Shown: positions 11,341-24,255, counted from the stretch's first letter. The stretch is 64,000 nucleotides of DNA from Chaetoderma sp. LZ-2023a (GCA_034401795.1 CM067369.1:93062207-93126206); one strand, 5' to 3'. Notes: generated by a model from the letters alone, not told the origin. Translations and numbers: made by a program.

Positions 11341-11715
11341 ACTAAAGAAAAAGTCGAACACTTCGTGGCGACGATCCATGGAGGAAAAGTAAAATTCCGG
11401 GCTCACTGCTTTGCAGTGCTGCTGACATTGTGCCACGCTGCGTCATCGGGAACATAGATTTCCGTTCCCTCTGGAAACTATGGATTCGTAGTTCAAAGAT
11501 GCCCTTGACATACCAGCACAGAGAGACTTGGAATTCGCCCTAGTCAGAGCCACTAAAGCAGGACTCAGTACACTCAAGTCAAGATTTGATCTGAGGAATC
11601 TGATGATTTCGGCTGAGGACAAGACACAGTTGGCAAACGTGAAGAAGGACTGATTGCAGCTGTAGGATGTTTCCACTACTGCAGCTGCAGAATACAGTAT
11701 TCATATATGGAACAA

Positions 11716-12056
11716 CGGGTTGACATGTGATAATCAGAATTAGTGTTTGCTCATGGGGTTGTCACTCCAAATTAATAGGAGCGTTTGTGTCCCATCCATT
11801 CGTGGACCTGCAAATACATTCTGTGTGAATGCTGACGGTCTGTAGCACTTGTAGGTGGAAGGAAGCCTGGCGAGTTGACATGTTCCTGACAGCGAGTGTC
11901 TTGCAGCTATGCGTTTCTATGCAACATTGCGTTTTTTGTTTAGTGTGGAAAACTTTCCAGCACAATATAATCCAAGGAGGTACATTTCCTTGCATAAGTA
12001 ACTTCACTTTGACTACTTGAATCTCGCATGAACACATACATGTGAGAACACCTATC
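11716..12056. other. no gene recognised
   Basis: Short spacer between the LINE and the next element. Nothing identified. Confidence 0.5.
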
Positions 12057-12540
12057 CAGGCATGGGGCGAAGCCCTTTTCAAAGGGCTTAAGCACAAGCA
12101 CAAGCCCTCTCACTTAAAGAAGGGTTTAAGCACAACCACAAGCCCTGCCTGTTTTCAAAGGGCTTAAGCACAAGCACAATCCCTTTGCAAAGGGCTTACA
12201 CACAAGCGCTTAAGCACTTTTTAGGAAATTACATAGCCAATTGATAATTCTGTTTGATTTAAGGGTTGGTCAAAGCTTAATACATACATGTAAAGAATAT
12301 GCAAAGTGACTATCACATCAGTTTATTAATTTTGAGAATAGTGCTCTTGAAATGTCTCTCAGCAACATCTTGTAGTATTATTAGAATAAACAGCAATTAG
12401 CAACTAACATGCAAAAGGAAAAGGGACAAAGCAACTTAAGCTAGGTGTCCAGTCACGAGTTCCAAGTCTTATCCATTTAACCCCTGAGATTTCTGTTTCT
12501 CATTTTCAAATCAAATATACAGATCCCTCGAGAAGCTGTG

Positions 12541-13601
12541 TATGTTGAAATTAACTTGCCTGAAATATGTTGCTGACATAGATCAACAGCTCCCAATGAA
12601 GTTAGTTTCAAAATGTTCAACAAAATATTTCATACATAATAACACATTTTCCATATCTGTTCTGCAAGGTTAACCCCTGTACTGGTCAAGCCTATCGAAA
12701 TGGCCTCTGCAGGGGACTTGAGAAATGTCCATTTGTAAACAAATTTTAGGTTAATTCTTAGATTTTACTACTGGAATGCCTGGATCGATTCTAGTTGTAA
12801 TTCTAAAAAGAATTACTTCTCTGAGTCTGCACATATCGGCATTTTCTGACCATATTGTAACATTAAATGGTTAATTATTTCCTTGATAAATATCTTACTT
12901 TCAAGGCAGCCATACAGGAAAGTTGCAGAATATTTCAAAAATAATTTGACATGAAGCCATTGCTGCCGATAGCAACATCTTCTGAACTAATAATTTCTAA
13001 ATATTTGACAGAATATAATTTACATTGTCTAAAAGTTATTTTATCAGGCGTTATTTAATGGCAGATATATATCAAGAGAGGGGCATTGTGAGGAATGGTG
13101 GAAGCCTACATTAAAAGAACATTTCTATTCAGTAGCATTACCTACACCTGTGTAATTACAAAACAGATATATCTTGTGAGAGGTGTGGTAGTAGGAGGTG
13201 TGAAATTCATTCTTTTGTATTGACCAGATAAGCGGAGCGTCAATCATTCAGTTTATACTATTTTGAATTTTCTAAATGTTGATTTCAATGTTGATAAATC
13301 TTGGCCCTGTTAAACATTTTGAAAGGAAATTGACTGAAACAGATGTAACTTGCTTTCAAGCTATTCACAGATGTCTGTATTTGTCTCCCTTTTTAACCAG
13401 CTTTTTGAGATATAACGTTTAACTAATATTTAAGTAAAGTGGATATGCAGTAAAATGGGTTAATGTTTTGCAGTTCTACAGGCATGACAGGCCAGATAAA
13501 ACTAATTATATATGATGTACAAAATATCATGCCGAGCGTTTTGCTAATAATAGCAACAGCGTAATCTACTCAAATTAGTTTCAAAATATTTAACAGGTTT
13601 T
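12541..13601. repeat. four degenerate hairpin repeats
   Basis: Copies of the CTGTTGAATATTTTG...CAAAATATTCAACAG hairpin family at about 12541-12632, 12905-13015, 13303-13370 and 13510-13601. Each has a right arm resembling AAATTAGTTTCAAAATATT. None is intact. Confidence 0.6.
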
Positions 13602-13837
13602 ATGGCCATTCACTTAAAATAATGAATACATGTAATTAGGTCATTTCATTCTGAATTCACCAAAAATATTTTTAGGTAGGCTTTGAAATCTACTAAGTGT
13701 TATCTAATGATTTGTCTAAAAATAGTGTTGCCTTACTTTCAGTAAAATTAGGTTCAAAATAAGCAGCAAAGATTTATCTGTAATATGTAGCAACAGCATA
13801 TGTGTAGAATGGCAAAGAACAATGATTTGATAACTAT

Positions 13838-14085
13838 AAGTATTCTTCTTCTTCTTCTTTTCGTTCGATGATCATACCGCCAGTCCTGTAAGTGACTATC
13901 GACATGATCATAAGCGTTAAGTGCGTGGATCCATGGTTTATTAGAGTGCGCCGTGCGGCCTGGAACCTCCGTCTTCAGCACACGAGGTTTCTGTCAGGGT
14001 TAGTTCACCCTTACCTCCTTTAGTCGCCTCGTACGACACGCAGAGGATACGGAAGGTGTATTCTAAGCCCCACCTACAGGGAATA
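13838..14085. mobile_element. SINE-like interspersed repeat
   Basis: A TTC run is followed by a compact GC-richer unit containing TTTAGTCGCCTCGTACGACA and then a GTATTCTAAGCCCCACC segment. I remember this core as a widespread interspersed repeat in mollusc and related genomes. A tRNA head was not found. Flanking similarity (CTATAAGTATT on both sides) suggests a target duplication. Confidence 0.5.
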
Positions 14086-14403
14086 CTATAAGTATTGATT
14101 CAAAGTGAAAATTTAAAAAGGGCATGAAATAGAGCTTTAAAAAGGGTTTGAAAGCACATGACATATTTAATGTGCTTAAGCACAATCCCAAAGCCCTTTT
14201 TGGACTAAAGGGCGTAAGCACATTTGCAAGCCCTTTGAAAGCCCAGTCAAGTCCGAAGCCCAAAGGGCTTCGCCCCATGCCTGCATCTATCACTATTGGT
14301 ATGATCAGGGTTCCTCGCTTTGTGTTTCTCCGGATTGCAGAGAGCTCGTGTCTTTTGCTTCCTGTAAATTTGTGAATAATTATACACCGTGTAATATTAC
14401 CTA

Positions 14404-14694
14404 TGGCAACTAGAAGTTCAGCGATACTGAACAGTGTTACTAGATTATTATGGCAAAACATATGTAGATTAAATAATGTTTCTTGTCCCACTAGTGTGAC
14501 TAGCAATCAATATCAGTTCCAATTACAACTACCAGAGAGCCATTTAATATCGCCAATTGAGGTGCTGCCCCCACGAGGAGGTGTCAGCGCCGGGATCCGC
14601 CTGTTTACCGATAGTTCCAACAGTCTCATGAATCGGTATCAGTGCGTGAATAAGACTCATTTTGTTAATCCCATTCCCGGGGAATGCTGTAGTC
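14404..14694 (+). CDS. candidate first coding exon, possibly mitochondrial protein
   Basis: An open frame of about 97 codons from an ATG in good context (CTATGGC). Its first 25 residues are rich in S, R, L and N with no acidic residue (MATRSSAILNSVTRLLWQ), like a mitochondrial presequence. The only in-frame stop lies inside GGTAAAT, a plausible splice donor, so the frame could be exon 1 of a spliced host gene. No downstream exon or family match was found, and the frame could be chance. Confidence 0.3.
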
Positions 14695-14699
14695 GGTAA

Positions 14700-15923
14700 A
14701 TTAAGTAAAACCAAGATATCTGCAGAAGTCCATTTTCTCGCTTTTAGATTCTGCTCAGCGGACTTTCTTGACGAGATCTATCACACCCATCGAAAACAAC
14801 AATTACAGCTATTTTTCTATGACTGAGAATGTCGGATTTGTAAGACTCACACACTTCCTTATAGGTCGAAGGTTGTGGATGCGCTACTATGTAAAGCGAA
14901 TGACCTCCGTCTAACACAATGGTGTAATCATCGAGTATTGTGTTTTACCTGGCTACAAGCGATTTCATTATCATCCTATTACACTTTTTGATATTTTTCG
15001 CATTTAACCATCCTCCAGGAAGAGCGATGGAGGTTGTTGAGACAGTTCATATTGTAGGAAAGTGTCCAACTCAGAACTTGTGTCCAGAACACATTTTATC
15101 CTATTGAACATCAAGAAAAATTTGAATATAACTTCCTTATCTCGAACTTTAATTCTGTTTTCATTCTAGTAACTGTTTTCACTTTATTCTTATAACGTAT
15201 AGATATCTCAGTATAGGGGTTTGCATATCATTTCATTCATAGAAGACGTACAAATCTGGATAGCATTATCACAATTCACTGAACTGTCCGCCACAATCCA
15301 TAGAGCGATACTAACCAAAAGTCCAAAATTCTTGTTCAACAAATGGCGGATCAGCCTCCATTGACTGGGTAAAACATGCAATAACGATCCGTGTTGTCTC
15401 CGATTTGATTCGCTAGACGCAGGTCTTTATGCTTCCCTTATGTTCCTGAGTGGGCCGCTGTACACTTCTATACTTCCGTGCATATATGGACACAGTGTGG
15501 ATGAACATAAAGTTTGTTAGAGTACTGTGTGTCAGTTATTCCACGACTCCGTGCCAAACCTCCAGATGATTTCAATAGCCGCATTAGGAACTGTTCTAGG
15601 GGTTGGTCAGAGAATACTCCTTACCAGAAATTGTCTCATCGCTGAAATCTAAAGTATCGATTCTTAGATAACTTGTTATATTTCTCTGCTGGTATATTTT
15701 GTGTCAGTTCCACCATTTGTTAAATATACAACTGGGCAGACTTGGCATAAGCAACAAGTCCCGCTGCATGGAAGTGAGGTAGCTTTTGACTGACTGATAT
15801 AGATGGAATGGCCAGTCTTCTGTTCTCTCAACCCGTTTGAACATAGACATAATAAAGACTTGCTTTAAAGTAGTGAATTCAGATGTTTGCAGTCCTGTTC
15901 ATACCAGAAGCACGTTCACATAA
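14700..15923. other. no gene recognised
   Basis: No ORF, repeat family or RNA identified. If 14404-14694 is an exon, this would be intron. Confidence 0.4.
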
Positions 15924-16222
15924 TGGAGTAATAAAGTTTTAGCGATGCCCCGCCCATCTCTAGCACAGCCCCATCCACGTTCTGAATCTATATTTCCAGA
16001 ACACTATAAAGGTAAGCCGTTGAATATTTTGAAACTAATTTGACTGGGTGCTGTTGCTGCCTATGGCAGCAACACCGCCCAGTCAAATTAGTTTCAACAT
16101 ATTCAAGAGCATGTTTATTTTATGACGAACTTAGCTGCGTCATTCATGACATATTTTATTATGACGTCATCCTACACCTTGCGTAGTTGATTATGACGTG
16201 ATATGTTTGACTGAGAAACTGG
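15924..16222. mobile_element. one arm of a foldback element
   Basis: Resembles the left arm of the 388-1140 and 16857-18491 elements: GTTTTAGCGATGCCCCGCCC, then the hairpin 16013-16112 with near-complementary arms, then TATGACGTCAT blocks. No matching right arm was seen nearby. Confidence 0.65.
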
Positions 16223-16856
16223 AACCCTTCATTTGGCGATTTAGTCTGTAACAAGTTTGATACATTCTTCACAGAGTACCACATCAGGGTCGTGATCCTG
16301 CTCGAGAAATGACTTGTACAGTATACTCAATCATTCCTTGTCAATATTATCCATACAACTTAGGTGTTGAAATACAATTCATGCTAAAAGGCGCGTGAGT
16401 ATACATGGCCACTCACCATGTGTCAGACTGATCCCTTCGCATATACCGACTCCCGTAGTTCTTCAAATCCCGACATAATATTTCCAACAGAACCGACATA
16501 ATATCTTCAACAGAACTCACATAAGATATGCTTAAGTGGAATCTACCTATAGTCGAAGGCAAATCTGTTCCAGATCATTTGATGTCACTACAATCTCCAC
16601 AGCCTTGAAGTGAAGATCGTACATGGAATATCTGCATATTCACATTCAGTTTGTACAAAGTGTAGCGCTTTATAGGCCCTTAAATTGTACTGGGTTTAGT
16701 TTGCTCCCCACCAATGCCTACCTGTATATAATCATTCCACGATTGCCCTGGAGTAATTTCATCAACATTTCGCAGAGAGTGTATCACATTACTTAGCAAG
16801 TAGCCGTAACTAAGACATCATATCTACAATTCCATGACCATATGATTGCGTATAAT
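16223..16856. other. no gene recognised
   Basis: Nothing identified beyond AT-rich DNA. Confidence 0.4.
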
Positions 16857-18491
16857 GGACCTTTCGAGTTTTAGCTATGCCCCGCCCATCACTAGCTAAG
16901 CTCAACCCACACTTCGCCGTGTTGGGATTGACCGATCGACGAATGCCCCGACTATCAATTTCCTGAAAGGTATCCAATTAGTTTCAAAATATTCAACAGG
17001 ATATTTATTAAATAGTAAAAACCTACAATTCATACAACACGGCATAGTCCGGCTTCATATATGAGTTTGTGACGTACTTCTACGTCATTCATGACGTCAT
17101 TGATTGCAATGTCATTCTAGACGTCACGTAGTTGATTATGACGTCATGCGATGGATGGATACAGTGGAAAGGTCCATTAGGTATTATGTATTTGAACCTG
17201 CTATATCTTTAAGACACACAGGAAATTCGGGACTTTTGGTATGCTGTTTCTAATGATTATATGAAACTTTCCTGGTAATTTCAGCTTAGTGGTCCTACTA
17301 TTTATTTCCTGGTTAGGCCTATTTTTGCCTAATGATCCTGGACTATATACGGTCAAATGTGACTATAATCGCATTATAGGCCTACATTTATCAGCCGTGA
17401 CGACTCGCGACATGTTGTGAGTACGGCACAGCGCAGAAATAACTTAATATATTTACAAAACAATAAAATAAAATAATAACAATAATGCTACCTAAAGCAG
17501 CAAAGTCTTCCAATCCAATTACGTAATGCGGCATGGTGGCTGAATGGTTAGGGAGTTGAGCTGGTTCGCTGGTTCATTTCCCAGCCGGGCTGCTGCGTTG
17601 TGTCCCGAAGCAAGACACTTCACTCCGAGTTGCTTCAGTGAACCGAGCTGTAGATAGGTACATGTGAGGGTATAGCCAGTAATGGCCCAATGACCAGGGT
17701 TAAGATGTAGAGTGACCGAACTCAGCTACGTATGTGTAAGCAAGACTGTAAAATGCAGCTTACTTATTTAAGTACATTCAACCGAACTTTTCTTACTAAC
17801 TGACATGTTTGTGTGCTTGTTATATATAAGCTGTGCTGTGTACCTCATCCTTGGCTACGATTCTAGTAACGGACACAGGCGCTGGATTTAAACTATCCTG
17901 ATATATATTTGAGTGAATGTTGTTGTTGCCAAACGCATCGCGAATGTTCAGTCAACGCCCAGACGAGCCTATAGTCAGGTGGGTAAATATATGTTCTGAT
18001 AGAAATCTAACTTGGGATGTCAACGGTCTGTCATAACGCCTACTGATAAAACTCTCAATAGCTTAAACGTTGGAAATATGAACCAGAATGTGTAGTTTTA
18101 TGCTGTTAAAATCAAAGCATCAAATGTGATGTAATGGAGGAATCCAGTCTCTCAGTCAGTCATATGACGTCATAATGAACTACGTCCCATGTAGGCTGAC
18201 GTCATAATCAATTACGTCATGAATGATGCAATATAGTCCGTCATAAACGCTTAATAGTCTGTCAAGCTGTACGAATTGTATGTTTTTACTATTTTCTAAA
18301 CATTATGTTGAATATTTTGAAACCAATTTGACATCAAACAGTCAAATTAGTTTCAAAATATTCAACAGCTTACCTGTATAGGTTTCTGCAAATTGTGATT
18401 TAGAGAGTTCAGGGATTAATTGCTCCCAACACTGGGAAATCGTGGGAGGAGCTTAGCTAGAGATGTGAGGGGTATAGCTGAAACTGAACTC
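16857..18491. mobile_element. foldback element, about 1.6 kb
   Basis: The left arm (16857 to about 17170) and the right arm (about 18140-18491) are inverted copies of each other: TTTTAGCTATGCCCCGCCC, CTAGCTAAGCTC, the AATATTTTGAAAC hairpin sequences and several ATGACGTCAT sites. About 950 bases of unique interior include a tRNA-derived SINE. No transposase ORF is present, so the element is non-autonomous. Confidence 0.75.
17528..17720 (+). mobile_element. tRNA-derived SINE
   Basis: The A-box-like GTGGCTGAATGGTTAGGG and the B-box-like GGTTCATTTCCC are spaced as in a tRNA gene. They are followed by a body with GTGTCCCGAAGCAAGACACTT and a GTTGCTTCAGTGAACC segment. This body type is common in SINEs of marine invertebrates. 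Confidence 0.75.
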
Positions 18492-20515
18492 CTCAATTAT
18501 AAAGAAGTCGTGGATTTGATTTAAACCACCGTGAACATTTCACTGATTTTATGAATTTCCTACATTGGAATATGCAAGGATGTGGGCAGTGACTTGTGAC
18601 GCCGGAGCAGAGTGGCGTTAATTACAGCGGGTACTGATGGTCAGCGGCTGCAGGCAAAATATGACCATTAGAGCATGTCCGTCTATTGACGAGATCGCAG
18701 TCTCAAATGAGGAAAGCAGTAGTAATTTTTACGAGAATTTCGGGATTTACTTTCTTAAATATTTGGACAGTTAAAATGAGAATAAACCAACTCTGTATAT
18801 AGCATAGCATACTATTTAACCCAAAAGGCACAGATGTTAATTGAACAGTTTTCGATATAGACTGTTATTATATAGAAAATAATCCCTCTTTATCTTGGGT
18901 ATTCATGACCATCGTCACAGATCAGGAGCAAATGAGGTAGTTCGGATTCTGATTGGTCAAGCATCATTGCTTACCCAATAGAATCCCCACAAACTCTCTT
19001 GAAGATGCGTGCGTCCGACTAGTTCTAACTAGTTCTCGCTGGAACCGTTCTGAAGGGTATATCACAACATCTTGTTGATATTGCACCATACTGACGTCAC
19101 AATGTTGTGATTCCAAGAATGGTTTCATGTTATTGTTCAGCTTGACTGCTCGGCCACGGACTTCTACCTGAATCCGTAGGATTCACTCACTCATGGTTTG
19201 ACTATTTAGGCTTTGGTAACATGAAGGTCACAGCACCGCAGGACCTCATCATTCAGTGATCTATGACCTAGCACGTACTGCGGATCTGGTCACGGGGACA
19301 ATCCGTAGCCCCCGCAGCACATGAGTCAGCAGCACCTGACAAAGTTCGATCATACTAGCAAACCGGTCATTTAACCACTGCCTCTATTCAAGATATTTCC
19401 AGTCATAAAGTTCCCAAAATAATTATTTACTGCTGTACGTTGCCGAGCATTGACTACTTAAATAGCTACAATCGTTCATAAACAATCCCGCATCGAAGCA
19501 GTCAATTCTCAGCCGCATTTCATATACAACCGCCAATATGCGTGGCATCAAAATTCATTCAGTAATAAGAAAACCAGTATTTCATACAGGCCTAACTAAC
19601 CATGCTTGGATTTCGGATAAATTCTATGACACTATCATGAAATGCGTTTGACCTTTAGAAATACAATAGTTTGCAGTCGTTGTTACGAACTAACAAATAT
19701 TTTGCGTTTGGCGTTACGAAAGTTTGCATTTGTTGTTACGGATTGTATTCAAAATAGTTTGCATTTGTTGCTGTCCAAAGGTGAGTAATTCTTTCAGCCA
19801 TTTCATTACATTCACGCTGCATTTATTAACACTGATACTTGCTGTCTTCACCATAGACCCGCGCCATTACTAAAGTAAAGGTTCATTCTTCCTTCTACTA
19901 TTCTATCCGTCCTTGTCTGTTCGTCCGTCCTTTATTCATAAATTAAACGTATATCGTATTCCAGCCCACAGCGTAAAATAGGTTACCACATCACGCGCTC
20001 CTGACTAGGTCATCCTGCTCTTCTACCTATATGCTTGATATTTGTTACATAAATAAAAACAAGTGCGCACATGTTCAAACGCACACATACACACGCACAC
20101 ATATTACATAAACGGTTTCTCATAAACGATATATAAAAATCACTATGACGCTGTCGTGACGTAGACAATATTTATAACTGAGATGAATCTATCAAAAAAG
20201 ACTACTAAAAAGATCAACAGAAGATTTGGGCTTCAGGCTCGCCAGGTCAAGAGGTCATATGTAAATAATCCTTAAGACATGAACCGACAATCTTGAGGCT
20301 AGCTACTTCCTCAAAATCCCCAGATCCGAATCCGGATATCTACAATTTGTTAACACAGATTTATGCATCATCACATTGAAAGAAGAACGTTCGGATGGAG
20401 AAGAGCTTCCACTGGCAACAGTTGAAGAGATGAAACATCCAGTTGTCCCATCGGAAATTAATGAAACGATAGAATTTCTAGCCTATTAATCTCGATACAT
20501 ACGTGAAACCTTGAC
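18492..20515. other. no gene recognised
   Basis: Non-coding DNA. A few copies of TTTGCATTTGTTGTTACG-like words lie at 19660-19765. Nothing else stands out. Confidence 0.4.
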
Positions 20516-20519
20516 ATAA

Positions 20520-20690
20520 CGTCGTCGTCGTCATCGTCCTAGTACTACCAGCAGCTGTGGCGGCGGCGGCGGCGGCGGCGGTGGCAGCGGCAACACCAGC
20601 AGCAGGGTTATTGTTGTTGTTGTTGGAGGTGGTGGTGGTGGTGGTGGTGGAGTGGTGGTGGTGGAGTGGTGCTGATGACGGTGGTAACAC
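20520..20690 (+). repeat. compound trinucleotide microsatellite
   Basis: Successive CGT, GCG, GTT and GGT triplet runs. Poly-alanine, valine and serine/threonine frames over it are artefacts. Confidence 0.9.
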
Positions 20691-21867
20691 ACGCCCCCTT
20701 CCACATTTGTGGTGCCCTACTCCACCCGAAACATCTAATAGATTTCAACCCTAAAATCTCAGTATCATTGGTAAACCATGCAGATGCAACCGGTCGAAAG
20801 CTTACTAATGCGCAGCACCTAGAATTAAGATCGTCTTAAATTAAGAAGTTTTATGAATTCTGACCCAGGCCACCAGTAAGATTTAGCATATCCTCAGAGA
20901 AAATGAGTAAGACAATGGCTGTATTCGACTGGGACTTTTCCGTAGAGTAAATTTGCTTGCGAGGTTGCCAAGATGTGCTCTACGCAAACATACTCTGTAT
21001 AGTTGGAGAATAAAGTCATTCATTCAGTCGAATACAAAAGCCCTAGGAGTATGGAAGGTTCGGAAACTAACTAAATCGCCTAAATTGTACTATCTTGAAA
21101 ATAAAATCCACCTTCCAGCGCTGTTTTCAGACAGTGAGTGCTGAACAATAGTAGAATCAGTTCCTAAGTCCAGCGTTGTCAAATTTTGTACCGCGTGACA
21201 TGCTTCGCGAACCATGCCACACGTTTTGGACCTGGCTTGTTTCGTGCTCTATTTTTCCCCGAGAAATACGAGTCCAATAAAAAATATTCTCTACGGAGCC
21301 GATATACTCTAACTTTTCGCCCAGTAGAATACAGCCATTGTCAGACCACTGGATCACTGACAGATCCAGGGAGCAATCTAAAAATAGGGGCGTGGCTTCT
21401 TCGAGAATACACCTCTAATGTTATGACCGGCCATCTTATTGCGTCATGATAATGACTACCCTGTTACACAGACTCCACTTCGGAGACCAGACAGATCTGG
21501 ACCCAGTCTATCTCCGTAGCGGACTGTAAAAGAAACACTGGATCGCGTCAAGAGAGTAGCGCTCGTGTCAATTCATTCTACCACCATATTCTGTTGGAAA
21601 TCAAAACGCCAATAGCTACTCAATACGTACGAGATACTTTTCTCGATCTCGTATCGAAGGAGATCTCGCGAGATATGAATGATCCAGGGTGGTGGGTGGT
21701 CAGAATCTGACGACACCATCCCTTGAAAATAAAATTAGCAAGCCATCGGAAATCGCCATGTTTTCGCCAAAATTGCTGTTCTTCACACGACCACCACCCC
21801 ACTCTGGGGCGCACAGTCCGCGAATTTATGAGTAACTCACATACCACCTCACCCTAGGGAGTGGAGA
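20691..21867. other. no gene recognised
   Basis: No supported coding region or repeat family. Confidence 0.4.
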
Positions 21868-22206
21868 TTAAGCGGCCTATACACTATCAATATATTTGAC
21901 AATAATATTGTCAATTATGAAAATTGGCAATATTATTGATCGCTAGTGTGTAATATTGAGGTCAAATTTTGACTTACGCAATATTCTGACGGAATCAAAA
22001 CCCGGTAGATATTTATTGATGGTTACGCAATTTTATTGTGTCGTTGGTGGTACACATTGAGAATATTGATCAATATTTCATTCTGAAGTCAATTTTCATA
22101 ATTGACAATATTATTGAAAATAAACTGCGTTGGCCACCAACGCCGCAATAATATTATTCAATATTATCGTCATATTATTGTCAATTATATTGATCGTGTA
22201 TGGAAT
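21868..22206. mobile_element. AT-rich MITE built of CAATATTATTG words
   Basis: The left end CTATACACTATCAATATA and the reverse complement of the right end CCATACACGATCAATATA match, followed on both sides by TTGACAATAATAT. The interior holds many copies of CAATATTATTG and its complement. Confidence 0.6.
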
Positions 22207-23734
22207 GTAGACATGGTCTTGCAATCAACAATCATACGGGTAACTAATATATCAAATTTGGTTGAATTCCTCCAAATCTGGAGCCTAACGTAAACGTCGT
22301 CTTGCAATAACTTCTTCCGTTTCTTTTCCAAAACACGTGCGAATAAAAGAGATATTGTTGACACTGTTCTGCCAATATATATGCACGGTGTCCACCATCT
22401 GAGTTATAGCTTATCCTTCCTCAGACAACCTGGATTCAATAGTACAAAAGCATATTACATATTTATTGTTGAAGTAGACATATAGGGCTGTGATTAATCA
22501 ACCAGAATGCATGAAATGGCTTATCAGATCGCTCTGACACCAGGCCGAATCAGTCCGGGCCTGAGTGACCTAACGAAACCCCACTCCCACCACACGCCCC
22601 TTTCCACGGTCCTATGGGCCTGCGTACATAGCCATGTTAGATAGAAACGAGAGAGAGAGAGAGTGCGTAAAAGCGCGTAATGCGTATTGCCCGTCACTCT
22701 AGATAGCCGAGGCAAAAAATTCGACTCGCTAACTATAGTCAATTTGCTGGTTCACTGAACACGCGCAGTTGCTATGCCCAGTCAGACGGCCGAGTAGTTA
22801 ACTATAGTTCGTTGGTACCCGGTTTCCCATTGAATTACTATTTCAGGAAGTCTGGAGCCGGGTACCAGTCTCCATTAACCCTTTGTGTCCAATCTAAACA
22901 TGGAGCCGTAGCTTCGTGCTATGCCGAGAAAGCTATCTCGCTCCCGTTTAACGTAAGAGATCTCACGAGAACACGAATGCCTTTCCGTAGTCTGTTTTAA
23001 TGGCCTACGAAAAAGGGTTATTTTTTCCACTAAGACGTCAAAAAGCATCCATATGACATCAAATGGGAAGGAATAGGGGCTTGGGAACATTGACATACAC
23101 TGGGAAAGCATAATTTCATCAAACTTAAGTTATTTAAGTGAAATATTTACACTTTTATATGCATTTATTCGTGGCAAGAAATCGGTGTCCGCCATTTTGA
23201 AATTTACGCAAATATCACACTAACGATCTGAACCGAGCTCGGGTGCTCGGCCGTGTATAGCTGACTAGCTAGTTAACTATTTGAAGTTCGACTGGGAATC
23301 TAGTTAGCTATAGCTAACTGTGCTTAGGAGTCGAACTTGACCCTAATTATGCTGCATAGACACTGTGGGGCGTGCCATCTTTTATGTATTTAATTGTCCG
23401 TATCTCCTTCATCTTGGTATGAATCATTATCAGGATTCGTTCAGAAATACGAATCCGTTTACAGAACCAGCATCGGACAAGCAATGGCTGAGATATCATT
23501 TAATGAAAATATTGTCAAATTAGTGCATGCACAGGCGCTGCCCTGTATCACGCGCGCTCCATGACACCACGTGTAAGGTTAAGGTCGCTGTGATGTCACA
23601 AAAACACGTGACTCTATGCGTTTATCCCTCTAAAACGGACGTTTTGTGATTGACTAAAATACTTATGGTGGCTGCTGATTGGTGACCAAATCCTATATAA
23701 GGAGCCTTATCGGCATGGTGAGAAAGAAGAGGTG
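22207..23734. other. no gene recognised
   Basis: Non-coding. A TAGTTAGCTATAGCTAACTG palindrome lies near 23300 and a GA run near 22645. Confidence 0.4.
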
Positions 23735-23990
23735 GCGACTTGGAGTAGTGGCTAGCACTCATGACTGCTTAACCAGAGAACCTGGTTCGTGCCTGAGCTG
23801 TGCACTATCTTACCGTCGTTGGAAACATGGGCAATTTCCTTCGTTCCGTGTCTCTTTCCACCCAGGAGTATAAATGGGTACCAGTGTAAAGTTGGGGAAG
23901 TTGCCGATAATAGACTGAAATAAAAAATCAGAATCAGGGACTCGATAGACGCCAATCATACCAATAACTTCTGAGGGAAAAGCTCGCAGA
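23735..23990 (+). mobile_element. tRNA-derived SINE with 3' GGAGTATAAATGGGTACC tail
   Basis: The head has TAGTGGCTAGCACTCATGAC and GGTTCGTGCCTGAG at A/B-box spacing. The body has CGTTGGAAACATGGGCAA, then CCACCCAGGAGTATAAATGGG, a 3' module seen in many invertebrate SINEs. The tail module recurs at 24108-24250 and 26299-26440. Confidence 0.65.
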
Positions 23991-24059
23991 GGAGGCGGTA
24001 ACGAGCAGAACTGTGAAACCAGCGACCCCGGGATCACATCTCCGTTCGGCCAACTGACG

Positions 24060-24255
24060 ATCACTGGAAACATAAGCAATCTCCGTCACTCCGAGCTCGT
24101 CGCCTCTCTCCACCCAGAAGTATAAATGGGTAAAAACTGGGGAAGTTACCGATAATAGACTGAAATAAAAAGTCAGCCTAGAATGGCGTGAATGGTCCTT
24201 GGAATCAGGGACTCGATAGACACCAACCAAACCAATAACTTCTGGGGGAAAATAG
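24060..24255 (+). mobile_element. SINE 3' half, second copy
   Basis: Repeats the 23820-23980 body: ACTGGAAACATAAGCAAT, CCACCCAGAAGTATAAATGGG, CCGATAATAGACTGAAATAAA and GACTCGATAGACACCAA. The tRNA-like head is absent. Confidence 0.65.

Larger units (their letters stand above)
9200..11715 (+). mobile_element. decayed non-LTR retrotransposon (APE-type LINE)
   Basis: An endonuclease region (9216 to about 10000) is followed by a reverse-transcriptase region (about 10640-11340), all on the plus strand in changing frames. Many stops and frameshifts show it is inactive. I see no clear poly-A tail or target-site duplication. The clade is not assigned. Confidence 0.85.
12057..14283. mobile_element. 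non-autonomous element with inverted ends
   Basis: The left end CAGGCATGGGGCGAAGCCCTTT and the right end are inverted copies. Both ends hold several subterminal AAGGGCTTAAGCACAA-like units (12080-12215, and in reverse 14140-14270). The interior has no ORF of its own and contains old hairpin repeats and a SINE-like insertion. Superfamily unknown. Confidence 0.7.

Noticed and set aside
20478..20754. Alanine- and threonine-rich frames
   Set aside because: Translations of triplet microsatellites.
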